A stretch of DNA of 64,000 nucleotides from Comamonas phosphati (GTDB lineage Bacteria > Pseudomonadota > Gammaproteobacteria > Burkholderiales > Burkholderiaceae_C). The stretch lies in contig NZ_BMEU01000003.1 of the NCBI RefSeq assembly GCF_014637085.1, positions 62,001 to 126,000 of the forward strand, in the 5' to 3' direction. Shown here piece after piece: positions 8,663 through 16,058 of this stretch; position 1 is the first letter of the stretch, and every line of letters starts with the position of its first letter. Below the pieces are notes generated by a model that had not been told where the DNA came from, made no database searches, and saw only the letters and a list, made by a program, of their open reading frames with translations. Position numbers and translations under genes: made by a program.

Positions 8663-9354
8663 GGCTGCTCCGGTGCCAGAAAGTAGCCCACACCGCGCAT
8701 GGTCACGATGCTGGCCGGACCCAGCTTCTTGCGCAGATGGTGCACATAGACCTCGACCGCATTGCTCTCCACGGCATCCCCCCAGTGGTACAGGTGTTCC
8801 TCGATCTGCTGGCGCGAGAGCACGCGCCCCCGGGCCTGCAGCAGGGCCCAGAGCACGGCGAATTCGCGCGGCGAAGCCTCCACCAGTCTTCCGCTCTGGC
8901 GCACGGTACGCGCGGCGGGGTCGATTTCCAGGGCCCCGTAGCGGATCACCGGCGAGGCCTGGCCCACGGCCCGGCGCATCATGGCGCGCAGCCGCGCTTC
9001 CAGCTCGTCCATGTCGAAGGGCTTGACCAGGTAGTCGTCCGCGCCCAGATTGAGGCCGGCCACGCGCTCGTGGATCTGGTCGCGCGCCGTCAGGATCAGC
9101 ACCGGCGTGGCCGGATCGGGCAGCGCATCGACACCGGGCCGCGGCCGCATCGCACGCAGGCCGCGCACGATGTCGGCGCCATCGCCATCGGGCAGGCCCA
9201 GGTCCAGCAGCACGGCGTCAAAGCGCTCCATGCCCAGCGCATGCCAGGCATCGGCCACGGTGACGCACACGTCCACGGCGTAGCCGCGCTGCGCCAGATT
9301 GGCCCGCAGCCCGGCCGCGATGCCTTCGTTGTCTTCGACCACCAATATTCGCAT
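8659..9354 (-). CDS. OmpR/PmrA-family response regulator
   Basis: Receiver plus winged-helix DNA-binding protein of 231 residues from the MRILVVED start. The receiver has the acidic pair ED at 7-8, phosphoacceptor D51 (LLDLGLPDGDG), the switch Thr in LILTARD and Lys in YLVKPFD. The C-terminal Trans_reg_C domain has SPREFAVLWALL and YVHHLRKKLG. An ATG 15 nt upstream (9369) is an alternative start; neither has a well-spaced Shine-Dalgarno. The frame opens further upstream but without family similarity. It is the first gene of the pair, with the kinase overlapping its 3' end. A PmrA-box-like direct repeat at 10066-10082 in front of the second PAP2 gene is its likely target. Confidence 0.88.
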   Translation of the reverse strand: MRILVVEDNEGIAAGLRANLAQRGYAVDVCVTVADAWHALGMERFDAVLLDLGLPDGDGADIVRGLRAMRPRPGVDALPDPATPVLILTARDQIHERVAGLNLGADDYLVKPFDMDELEARLRAMMRRAVGQASPVIRYGALEIDPAARTVRQSGRLVEASPREFAVLWALLQARGRVLSRQQIEEHLYHWGDAVESNAVEVYVHHLRKKLGPASIVTMRGVGYFLAPEQP

Positions 9355-9472
9355 CCCCGCATTGTCCATGCAGGAGCGGGCATCGCACTCCGCCACGGGC
9401 CCGCGGCCGGAATAGGCCTCCGCAAAAGCCGGCAAAATACGCCACCACGACAGCTTTGCGGCCACGCCCACC

Positions 9473-10027
9473 ATGTTCTTCTTCGACCCGCCCGTCTATG
9501 CGCTGCTCAACGCCAATGCACAGACCTGGCCTGCCAGCATCGAAACCGCGCGCCTGGCCTCGGCCTGGCTGCCGAACCTGGGCATAGGCGCGGTGCTGCT
9601 GGCCTTCTGGCGCAGCACCCCGGCGCTGCGGCGCACGCTGGTCATGCTGCTGCTGTCCATGGCTTTTGCCTGGTGTGTCTCACGCCTGATACGCTGGGGC
9701 TTTCCCATGCCGCGCCCGGCCCAGCTGGGCATGGGCATGCAGTGGATTCACCATGGCGCCAGCGCCAGCTTTCCCAGCATGCATGCCGGCGGCGCCTTCG
9801 CCCTGGCCCAGGCCGTGAGCCTGGGCTGCACCCGCCATCGCCGCCCCCTGGTATGGCTGGCCTGGGCCTGTGCGCTGCTGATCGCCTGGAGCCGCGTACA
9901 CCTGGGCGTGCATTTCCCCTCGGACGTTCTCGGCGGAGCCCTCGTCGGCAGCGGCAGCGCGCTGGCCGTATGGCAGCTGTACTACCGGCTGCGCCGGCTG
10001 TTGCGCAGCCTCCGGCAGCCGCGCTGA
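9473..10027 (+). CDS. PAP2-family membrane phosphatase (undecaprenyl-PP/lipid phosphatase type)
   Basis: Small integral-membrane phosphatase of 184 residues with several TM segments and the complete PAP2 signature: RLIRWGFPMPRP (motif 1), FPSMHAGG (motif 2, with the catalytic His) and SRVHLGVHFPSD (motif 3, with nucleophile His and Asp). Length and motif spacing fit BcrC/PgpB-like enzymes that dephosphorylate undecaprenyl pyrophosphate or phospholipid head groups on the periplasmic side. It is divergent from the response regulator gene (118-nt gap) and followed by another PAP2 gene. This neighbourhood suggests envelope phosphate modification; the substrate is not determined. Confidence 0.85.
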   Translation: MFFFDPPVYALLNANAQTWPASIETARLASAWLPNLGIGAVLLAFWRSTPALRRTLVMLLLSMAFAWCVSRLIRWGFPMPRPAQLGMGMQWIHHGASASFPSMHAGGAFALAQAVSLGCTRHRRPLVWLAWACALLIAWSRVHLGVHFPSDVLGGALVGSGSALAVWQLYYRLRRLLRSLRQPR

Positions 10028-10065
10028 CACCCCGGCCCGGCACGACGCCTCAAGGGCCGTGCCGG

Positions 10066-10096
10066 CTTAAGACCGCATTAAGACGGCTCTTCTAAG
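10066..10096 (+). promoter_or_regulatory. PmrA-box-like direct repeat and promoter before the second PAP2 gene
   Basis: CTTAAG (10066-10071), a 5-nt spacer, then ATTAAG (10077-10082) closely match the known PmrA site of two YTTAAK hexamers spaced by 5 nt. A -10-like TCTAAG follows at 10091-10096, placing the box at the -35 position as expected for an activator. The PmrA-like regulator is encoded about 700 nt away. The pattern is seen; the regulation is inferred. Confidence 0.5.
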
Positions 10097-10105
10097 GTGT
10101 GGCGC

Positions 10106-10822
10106 ATGAGCGTCCCCACCTTGACCGTTTCCTCAGCCAGACCGAGCACACCGGCGTCCCCGCGCCAGATCCTGGGCTGGACGCTGCTGGCCCTGGCCGG
10201 CCTGATCGCCTGGGACATGAGCGGATGGGACCTGCCCATGGCCCGCTGGTTCGGCGACAGCCAGGGGTTTGCGCTGCGCTCCGACTGGTTCATGGTCCAC
10301 GTCGCCCACGAAGGCGCGCGCATGCTGGCCTGGCTCGTCGCCCTGGGCCTGGCCCTGAGCATCTGGTGGCCCGTGGGCGCCCTGCGCCAGGTGGCCTACG
10401 AGCGGCGCGTGCAGCTGGTGGCCTCGGCCCTGCTGTCGCTGCTCGTGATCGGGCTTCTCAAGCGCCTGAGCACGACCAGCTGCCCCTGGGACCTGGCTGA
10501 ATTCGGCGGCGTGGGCCACTATGTATCGCACTGGACGCGGGGGCTGAGCGACGGCGGCGGCGGCCATTGCTTTCCCGCGGGCCACGCCTCCTCGGGCTTT
10601 GCCTTCCTGAGCCTGTATTTCACGCTGCACCACACCCGGCCCCAGACGGCGCGGCTGTGCCTTGCCGGCGTGCTGGCGGCGGGTTTTGCCCTGGGCCTGG
10701 CCCAGCAGATGCGCGGCGCCCATTTCATGAGCCATACGCTGTGGACGGCCTGGCTGTGCTGGACGGCGGCCTGGATCGGCGATCTGCTCACCACGCGCTA
10801 CCTGGCCCGGCGCAAAGCCTGA
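10106..10822 (+). CDS. PAP2-family phosphatase (lipid A phosphatase/KdsC-like membrane group)
   Basis: Integral-membrane PAP2 protein of about 238 residues, longer than its upstream neighbour. The signature is divergent but readable: LLKRLSTTSCPW (motif 1 region), HCFPAGHASSG (motif 2) and GLAQQMRGAHFMSHTLW (motif 3 with catalytic His). Family members act on lipid phosphates in the periplasm, including lipid A 1-phosphate. The ATG at 10106 is used; a GTG at 10097 is in frame, but AAGGTG at 10094-10099 looks like the ribosome site for 10106. If the -10 at 10091-10096 is real, the transcript would start almost at the ATG. It probably works with the PmrAB-like system in envelope charge control; this is inference. 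Confidence 0.8.
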   Translation: MSVPTLTVSSARPSTPASPRQILGWTLLALAGLIAWDMSGWDLPMARWFGDSQGFALRSDWFMVHVAHEGARMLAWLVALGLALSIWWPVGALRQVAYERRVQLVASALLSLLVIGLLKRLSTTSCPWDLAEFGGVGHYVSHWTRGLSDGGGGHCFPAGHASSGFAFLSLYFTLHHTRPQTARLCLAGVLAAGFALGLAQQMRGAHFMSHTLWTAWLCWTAAWIGDLLTTRYLARRKA

Positions 10823-10839
10823 GATGCATCCCGCCGCTC

Positions 10840-10890
10840 GCACCAGGCGCGGGACGGCCAGCAAGGGCCGTCGTCCCCCTCAGGGGGATC
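10840..10890. repeat. GC-rich 3'-end repeat, short copy
   Basis: Short copy of a repeat family with core GGGCC-GTCGTCCCCCT...AGGGGG, lying just past the pyruvate kinase stop (minus strand). The CCCCCT/AGGGGG pair forms a compact hairpin and probably helps transcript termination. Other copies are at 14981-15058, 15774-15868, 42386-42463, 43519-43603, 53275-53357, 62956-63053 and 63937-64000. Confidence 0.55.
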
Positions 10891-10893
10891 ACC

Positions 10894-12330
10894 TCAGTCC
10901 ACGCGGCAGATCTTGAGCATGTTCGTGCCGCCGGGCTGGCCCATGGGCTCGCCGCAGGTGATGGCGTACACGTCGCCGCCTTGCACGATGTTGCGCGACA
11001 GCAGATGCGTCCTGGCCTGGTCCAGCGCCGTATCGCGGTCCGCGCTGGTGTCCATGAGCAGCGGCCGCACATTGCGGTACAGCGCCATCTTGCGCTGGGT
11101 GGCCAGGCGCGGCGTCAGCGCGTAGATGGGGATGTGGATGCGGTGGCGGCTCATCCACAGGGCGGTGGAGCCGGAATCCGTCAGCGCCACGATGGCCTTG
11201 GCGCCCAGGTGGTGCGCCGTGAACAGCGCGCCGATGGCGATGGCCTGGTCGGTGCGCTTGAACTGGATGTTGCCGAAGTCGGCATCCTTGACGCGGTCCT
11301 CGGCCGCCTCGGCGGCCGCGCAGATGGCGGCCATCTCGCGCACGGTTTCCAGCGGGTATTTGCCGGCCGCGGTTTCGGCGCTCAGCATCACGGCATCGGT
11401 GCCGTCCAGCACGGCGTTGGCCACGTCGCTGACCTCGGCGCGGGTGGGCACGGGGTTGGTGATCATGCTCTCCATCATCTGGGTCGCGGTGATGACCACC
11501 TTGTCCATGTCGCGCGCCATGCGGATCATTTTCTTTTGCAGCGCGGGAACGGCGGCGTTGCCCACTTCCACGGCCAGGTCGCCGCGGGCCACCATGATGC
11601 CGTCGGAGACCTTGAGGATCTCCTCCAGGCGCGGAATGGCTTCGGCGCGCTCGATCTTGGCGATCAGGCCGGGCTTGTGACCGTACTGGGCCGCTGCCAC
11701 ATTGCACAGCTGGCGGGCCATTTCCATGTCGGTGGCGTTCTTGGGGAAGCTCACGGCCACGTAGTCGGCCTGGAAGCTCATGGCGGTCTTGATGTCCTCC
11801 ATGTCCTTGGCCGTCAGCGCCGGCGCCGTCAGGCCGCCGCCCTGCTTGTTGATGCCCTTGTTGTTGGACAGCTCGCCGCCGAGCTTGACCACGGTGTGCA
11901 CGGCTTCGCCGCGCACGGCTTCCACGGTCAGCACGATCAGGCCGTCGTTGAGCAGCAGCACGTCGCCGGCCTTCACGTCGCGCGGCAGTTCCTTGTAGTC
12001 CAGGCCCACGCCGTCGAGGTCGCCGGGTTCGGTGCGCGATGCGTCCAGCACGAAGCGGGCGCCGGGCTCCAGCATGACCCTGCCGTCGGCGAACTTGCCC
12101 ACGCGGATCTTGGGCCCCTGCAGGTCGGCCATGATGGCCACTTCGCGGCCGGCGCGCTGGGCGGCGGCGCGCACCATGGTGGCGCGGTCGATGTGGTCCT
12201 GGGCCTTGCCATGGCTGAAGTTCAGGCGCACGACGTTCACGCCTTCATGCACCATCTGCTCGAGCAGCTGAGGGTCACTCGAGGCCGGACCCAGGGTGGC
12301 AACGATCTTGGTAGCACGACGAACTTGCAT
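10894..12330 (-). CDS. pyk: pyruvate kinase
   Basis: Converts phosphoenolpyruvate and ADP to pyruvate and ATP at the end of glycolysis. The 478 residues match the family. Visible are TKIVATLGPASS at the N terminus, MADLQGPKIRVG, the nucleotide/metal segment LLNDGL, the catalytic Lys/Glu segment IAKIERAEAI, the MVARGDLAVEV signature and ITATQMMESM, followed by a C-terminal allosteric domain. The frame stays open 47 codons upstream, but the ATG at 12330 is where family similarity begins. It stands alone on the minus strand between the PAP2 genes and a 355-nt non-coding region. Confidence 0.95.
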   Translation of the reverse strand: MQVRRATKIVATLGPASSDPQLLEQMVHEGVNVVRLNFSHGKAQDHIDRATMVRAAAQRAGREVAIMADLQGPKIRVGKFADGRVMLEPGARFVLDASRTEPGDLDGVGLDYKELPRDVKAGDVLLLNDGLIVLTVEAVRGEAVHTVVKLGGELSNNKGINKQGGGLTAPALTAKDMEDIKTAMSFQADYVAVSFPKNATDMEMARQLCNVAAAQYGHKPGLIAKIERAEAIPRLEEILKVSDGIMVARGDLAVEVGNAAVPALQKKMIRMARDMDKVVITATQMMESMITNPVPTRAEVSDVANAVLDGTDAVMLSAETAAGKYPLETVREMAAICAAAEAAEDRVKDADFGNIQFKRTDQAIAIGALFTAHHLGAKAIVALTDSGSTALWMSRHRIHIPIYALTPRLATQRKMALYRNVRPLLMDTSADRDTALDQARTHLLSRNIVQGGDVYAITCGEPMGQPGGTNMLKICRVD

Positions 12331-12685
12331 GGGATGTCTCTCTAGCGGGGATGAATGTAATTGGGTTTCAATTCTTGCATGGAAGCAGTTACATGGGTGC
12401 ATCATCACCCGGCCCGCAACACCCGGGCCGGGCCGGAAGCCGCATCCCCAGACCAGAAAAATCAGTAGCACCCAGCGCCTGCCGCTTCTTCAATTCAACG
12501 TTAATCGTCTTGAATTACTAGAAATCACAAGCGTCATAAGCTCCTGAATAAGGAGCATCCGAGACAGATTCGCGGCATGCGCGCGCCGCGCCGCGCCCGG
12601 GCGCCGTCCTGGCGTTGAAAGTGTTTTAACACCCGGAGTTCCAATGCCGGCGCGGCCGCCATCCGTTCAGCGCGGGTTCAGGCTC
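12331..12685. other. intergenic region upstream of pyk
   Basis: No convincing gene is present. It should contain the pyk promoter (minus strand), but no clear -35/-10 pair was found. It holds a 9-bp GC hairpin (CCCGGCCCG at 12408-12416 with CGGGCCGGG at 12424-12432, 7-nt loop, no T-run) in the pyk leader, and a small GTGTTTTAACAC palindrome at 12621-12632. Confidence 0.5.
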
Positions 12686-13462
12686 TCACACCAGGCCATG
12701 CGACAGCAGATAGGCCACCATATGGGCCAGCATGGCCGACTCCAGCCCGTAGCGCCAGTACAGGAAACCGGCCATGGCGCCGAACACGATCTCGCACAGC
12801 AGCAGCTGCAGGGCCACGGCATGGGGCATGGTGCCCACCAGCGACCAGGCCATGGCAATCGGCACCGTGCCGAGCACCACGGCCGTGATGCCCACGGCCC
12901 AGCAGCCCAGGCGCCAGCTGGGCCGCGGCGTGGCGCGGCCGAACAGCCGCCACAGCGCCCACATCACCAGCGACAGGCCGCCAAAGCGCAGCAGCAGCTC
13001 TTCGGTGATGGCGCCATAGAGCAGCTTGGGCAGCAGCGCCATGCCGTAGACGGGATCGACCACGGACAGGCTCTCGGGCCAGGCCACGGCCAGCGTCACC
13101 AGCCAGGCCGCGCCCGCCACGCCGCCGGCAATGCCGGGCAGGCTCAGGACCCGGATGGCGCGCCAGGGCGATCTGCCGGTCGCCAGGGCCGTCAGCAGCG
13201 GCGCGCCCAGGCGGGCGCGCTGCCCCAGGCGCAGCCCCACCAGCACCGCCACCCCGGTCAGCAAGGACAGCAGCACCACGATCACCAGCCGCCAGGACGC
13301 CAACGAATGGGGCCAGTCCAGGAATGCCAGCCACTGCGGCACCACGTTCCAGGCCAGCGCCACCACGCCGGGCAGGCCGAGCAGCCAGAGCACCAGCGCC
13401 AGGCGCCAGTCCAGCGGCGGCGATGCGGGGCCTGCGGTCAAGGAAGCCTGGGAAGCGGACAT
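12686..13462 (-). CDS. CPBP-family intramembrane metalloprotease
   Basis: Polytopic membrane protein of about 258 residues with roughly seven hydrophobic segments and the CPBP (Abi, Rce1-like) motifs: EELLLR at residues 154-159 (the glutamate pair and Arg), and the final GAMAGFLYWRYGLESAMLAH segment with its conserved His. In bacteria these act as intramembrane glutamic-type proteases or bacteriocin-immunity-like proteins; the substrate is unknown. The ATG at 13462 is chosen over an in-frame TTG at 13474; neither has a clear ribosome site. It lies 46 nt downstream of pepP on the same strand and may be co-transcribed with it. Confidence 0.75.
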   Translation of the reverse strand: MSASQASLTAGPASPPLDWRLALVLWLLGLPGVVALAWNVVPQWLAFLDWPHSLASWRLVIVVLLSLLTGVAVLVGLRLGQRARLGAPLLTALATGRSPWRAIRVLSLPGIAGGVAGAAWLVTLAVAWPESLSVVDPVYGMALLPKLLYGAITEELLLRFGGLSLVMWALWRLFGRATPRPSWRLGCWAVGITAVVLGTVPIAMAWSLVGTMPHAVALQLLLCEIVFGAMAGFLYWRYGLESAMLAHMVAYLLSHGLV

Positions 13463-13508
13463 AGGCGCAAACAATGCAATGGAAGTAGGGGCTGCCCTGC
13501 TCGGCCGT

Positions 13509-14891
13509 TCAAACGCGCATCAGCGCTTCGATCTCGTCGGCCTGGACCGGCACGCCGCGCGTGATGAGCTCGCAACCCGTTTCGGTCACCACCGCATCGT
13601 CCTCGATGCGGATGCCGATATTGTGGAACGCCTCGGGCACGCCGGGCGCCGGCCGCACGTAAAGACCGGGCTCTATGGTCGTGACCATGCCGGGGCGCAG
13701 GATGCGGCTGGGGCGGTTGGCGATGGTTTCGCCCGAGATCGGGTCCTTGCGCTCGCTCACCGCTCCCAGTTCGGCAGGCTCCACATAGCTGCCGCAGTCG
13801 TGCACGTCCATGCCCATCCAGTGGCCGGTGCGGTGCATGTAGAACTGGAAGTAGGCGCGCGACGCGATCACGTCCTCGGCCGTGCCGTATTGGGTCTTGT
13901 CCAGCAGGCCCAGATCCAGCAGGCCCTGGGCCAGCACGGCCACCGTGGCCTCGTGCGGATCATTGAAGCGGTTGCCGGCGCGGGTCACGGCGATGGCGGC
14001 CTCCTGGCTCGCCTGCACCAGGTCGTACAGCGCGCGCTGCGGCCCGGTGAAGCGGCCGTTGGCCGGAAAGGTGCGCGTGATGTCGCTGGCGTAGCCGTCG
14101 AGCTCGCAGCCGGCATCGATCAGCACCAGCTCGCCCGAGCGCACCGGCGCCTTGTCGGCCTGGTAGTGCAGCACGCAGGCGTTGGCGCCCGCGGCCACGA
14201 TGGAGCCGTAGGCCACGTACTGCGAGCCGTGCTGGCGGAATTCGTGCAGCAGCTCGGCGTCCAGATGGTATTCGCGCACCTCCTCGCCCGCGCGCAGCAT
14301 GCGGGCCGAGCGCTGCATGGCGCGCACATGGGCGCCCGCGCTGATCCGGCCGGCGCGGCGCATGATGGCCAGCTCGTGCTCGTCCTTTACCAGGCGCATC
14401 TCGTCGAGCAGCGCGCACACATCGCCCTGCTGGGTCGGGCACAGCACGCCGAAGCGCGAGCGGGCGCGCACCTGGCCCAGCCAGCCTTCCACCTGCTCGG
14501 CCAGGCCCTTGTGGACGGCGAACGGGAACCAGACACGCTCGCGGTTCTCGAGCAGGCGCGGCAGGCGGGCCTGCAGCTCGTCGCTCGAATACGCCTTGTC
14601 CACGCCCAGCGTGGCCTGGGCCGCTTCCGGCCCCAGGCGGATGCCGGTCCAGATCTCGCGCTCCAGATCCTTGGGCTGGCAAAACAGCGTGCTCTGGCCG
14701 TCGCTGGCCAGCACCAGGCAGGCGTTGGGCTCGGAAAAACCGGTGAGGTAGTGGAAGTAGCTGTCGTGGCGGTAGAGGTACTCGGTGTCGCGGTTGCGCA
14801 GATGCTCCGGCGCAGTGGGAATGATGGCGACGCCGCCGTCACCCAACTGGGCGGCCAAGCGTGCGCGGCGTTGGGCGTAATGAGAGGTCAT
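13509..14891 (-). CDS. pepP: Xaa-Pro aminopeptidase P
   Basis: Dimanganese 'pita-bread' peptidase that removes an N-terminal residue preceding proline. The 460 residues start at MTSHYAQRR, as in PepP; the frame is open 34 more codons but without similarity. The N-terminal AMP_N domain has YLYRHDSYFHYLTGF. The C-terminal M24 domain has all metal ligands: Asp pair in LIDAGCELDGYASDITRTF, His in HRTGHWMGMDVHD, Glu in TTIEPGLY and Glu in GIRIEDD. It lies downstream of murU on the same strand, the usual order in this family. A GC-rich repeat between the two (14981-15058) probably separates the transcripts. Confidence 0.93.
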   Translation of the reverse strand: MTSHYAQRRARLAAQLGDGGVAIIPTAPEHLRNRDTEYLYRHDSYFHYLTGFSEPNACLVLASDGQSTLFCQPKDLEREIWTGIRLGPEAAQATLGVDKAYSSDELQARLPRLLENRERVWFPFAVHKGLAEQVEGWLGQVRARSRFGVLCPTQQGDVCALLDEMRLVKDEHELAIMRRAGRISAGAHVRAMQRSARMLRAGEEVREYHLDAELLHEFRQHGSQYVAYGSIVAAGANACVLHYQADKAPVRSGELVLIDAGCELDGYASDITRTFPANGRFTGPQRALYDLVQASQEAAIAVTRAGNRFNDPHEATVAVLAQGLLDLGLLDKTQYGTAEDVIASRAYFQFYMHRTGHWMGMDVHDCGSYVEPAELGAVSERKDPISGETIANRPSRILRPGMVTTIEPGLYVRPAPGVPEAFHNIGIRIEDDAVVTETGCELITRGVPVQADEIEALMRV

Positions 14892-14980
14892 GGGACTATC
14901 GTACTGCGGGATGGGAGGGCGCATATGGCTGGTGGCTGACGATGCCGTAAACATGCCGCATGCACCGCCCATTTCGCCAG

Positions 14981-15058
14981 GGACGCCGAGCAAGAGCCGC
15001 CTCGCGGCGAAGGCGTCGTCCCCCTTCTAGGCGGAGGCCGCGCAGCGGCTCAGGGGGT
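14981..15058 (-). repeat. GC-rich 3'-end repeat after murU
   Basis: Copy of the GTCGTCCCCCT...GCAGCGGCTCAGGGGG family. Its outer CCCCTGA supplies the murU stop codon (15050-15052), so the gene ends inside the repeat. The inverted CCCCC/GGGGG segments can fold into a strong hairpin consistent with a terminator. Confidence 0.6.
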
Positions 15059-15763
15059 ATTCAATTGCGCCAGCCGCTCGGGCGTGCCCACGTCGGTCCA
15101 GCGGCCGGTGTAGAGCGCAGCGCTCACGCGCTGCGCGGCCATGGCGCGGCGCAGCAGCGGCGCCAGCGCTGCGCGCAGCCCCTCGGGATTGCCGGCCGGG
15201 ATCTCGAACCAGGGCCGGGCAAACAGCTCGGACTTCAACAGCGCGATGGTGCTGTAGGTGTAGCGCGGCCGGCCGTCGCCCTCGGGCAGATCCAGCGCCA
15301 GGCCGTCATCGCCAAGCCCGAAGTCGCCGCGCGGGTGGTGGGCGGGATTGGGCACCAGCCACAGATGGGCCAGCTTGTCGCCGGCGGCGAAGGCCTGGGC
15401 CGCCGCTGCGGGGAAACCGAAATCCGGCGCATACACATCGCCGGCGGCCAGCCAGAAAACCCCGCCCAGCTGCGGCAGCGCGCGCGCAATGCCGCCGGCG
15501 GTCTCGAAAGCCTGGGCCGGTTCGGCCGAGTAGGCCAGCGACAACCTGCCCACGCCGCCAGCGGCCTCGAACGCCGCGCCGAAACAGGCGGGAATCTGCG
15601 CCCCCAGCCAGCCCGTGTTGACGACCGCGCGCGGCACGCCGGCCGCGGCCAGCGCCTGCATGTGGTGCTGCAGCAGGGGAACGCCCTGCACCTTGAGCAG
15701 CGGCTTGGGCGTGGCATCGGTCAGCGGCCGCATGCGCTCGCCGCGCCCTGCGGCCAGCAGCAT
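15050..15763 (-). CDS. murU: nucleotidyltransferase, MurNAc-1-phosphate uridylyltransferase type
   Basis: Sugar-1-phosphate nucleotidyltransferase, predicted to make UDP-MurNAc in the peptidoglycan recycling bypass. From the ATG at 15763 the protein is 237 residues and begins MLLAAGRGERMRPLTD, the family's G-G-x-G-x-R-M-x-P-L-T nucleotide loop, followed by PKPLLKV (catalytic Lys), LAAGDVYAPDF (metal Asp) and a final GRWTDVGTPERL. The frame stays open to 16009, but that extension (including 15774-15868) translates an intergenic repeat, so the short start is preferred. Its usual partner kinase amgK is not adjacent; the region upstream holds only the repeat and divergent tkt. Confidence 0.8.
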   Translation of the reverse strand: MLLAAGRGERMRPLTDATPKPLLKVQGVPLLQHHMQALAAAGVPRAVVNTGWLGAQIPACFGAAFEAAGGVGRLSLAYSAEPAQAFETAGGIARALPQLGGVFWLAAGDVYAPDFGFPAAAAQAFAAGDKLAHLWLVPNPAHHPRGDFGLGDDGLALDLPEGDGRPRYTYSTIALLKSELFARPWFEIPAGNPEGLRAALAPLLRRAMAAQRVSAALYTGRWTDVGTPERLAQLNTP

Positions 15764-15773
15764 GGCTGGAACT

Positions 15774-15868
15774 TGCCCCCCCTGAGCGGCTACGCCGCCT
15801 CTCCCCAGGGGGACGACACCCTCGCTGCGGGGTGGCCCTTGCTTGGTGTCTCTGGCCTGGGCCGGGCC
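15774..15868 (+). repeat. GC-rich repeat, orphan copy in the murU leader
   Basis: Full-length copy of the same family, oriented as it would be after a plus-strand gene, yet no plus-strand gene ends here. It lies in the 5' leader of murU, and translating through it falsely extends the murU frame. Confidence 0.6.
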
Positions 15869-16058
15869 AGCAACGGGCGACGTGAACTGCGGATGCAAAG
15901 GGAAAGTTGAATCTGAGTGGGTCATGTTCTGCGGCAAGCCAGTGCGGCCGGTTCTGCAACCGCACTTTAGTGCATTGACCCACAGCCCGCCTGCGAAAAG
16001 CTGCCTCAATTAAAATGGCGGGCTTACTCCTGATTACCCTCCTTTACGGAACGCCCTG

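Noticed and set aside
10567-12345. 592-codon plus-strand open frame over the PAP2 and pyk genes
   Set aside because: Shadow of pyk and PAP2 in another frame; His/Gly/Val-rich nonsense.
12408-12432. 9-bp GC hairpin in the pyk leader as a riboswitch or attenuator
   Set aside because: No T-run, no alternative pairing and no known riboswitch core; left as a simple hairpin.
15764-16009. N-terminal extension of murU
   Set aside because: Most of it translates a GC-rich intergenic repeat; the family's nucleotide loop begins directly at the ATG at 15763.
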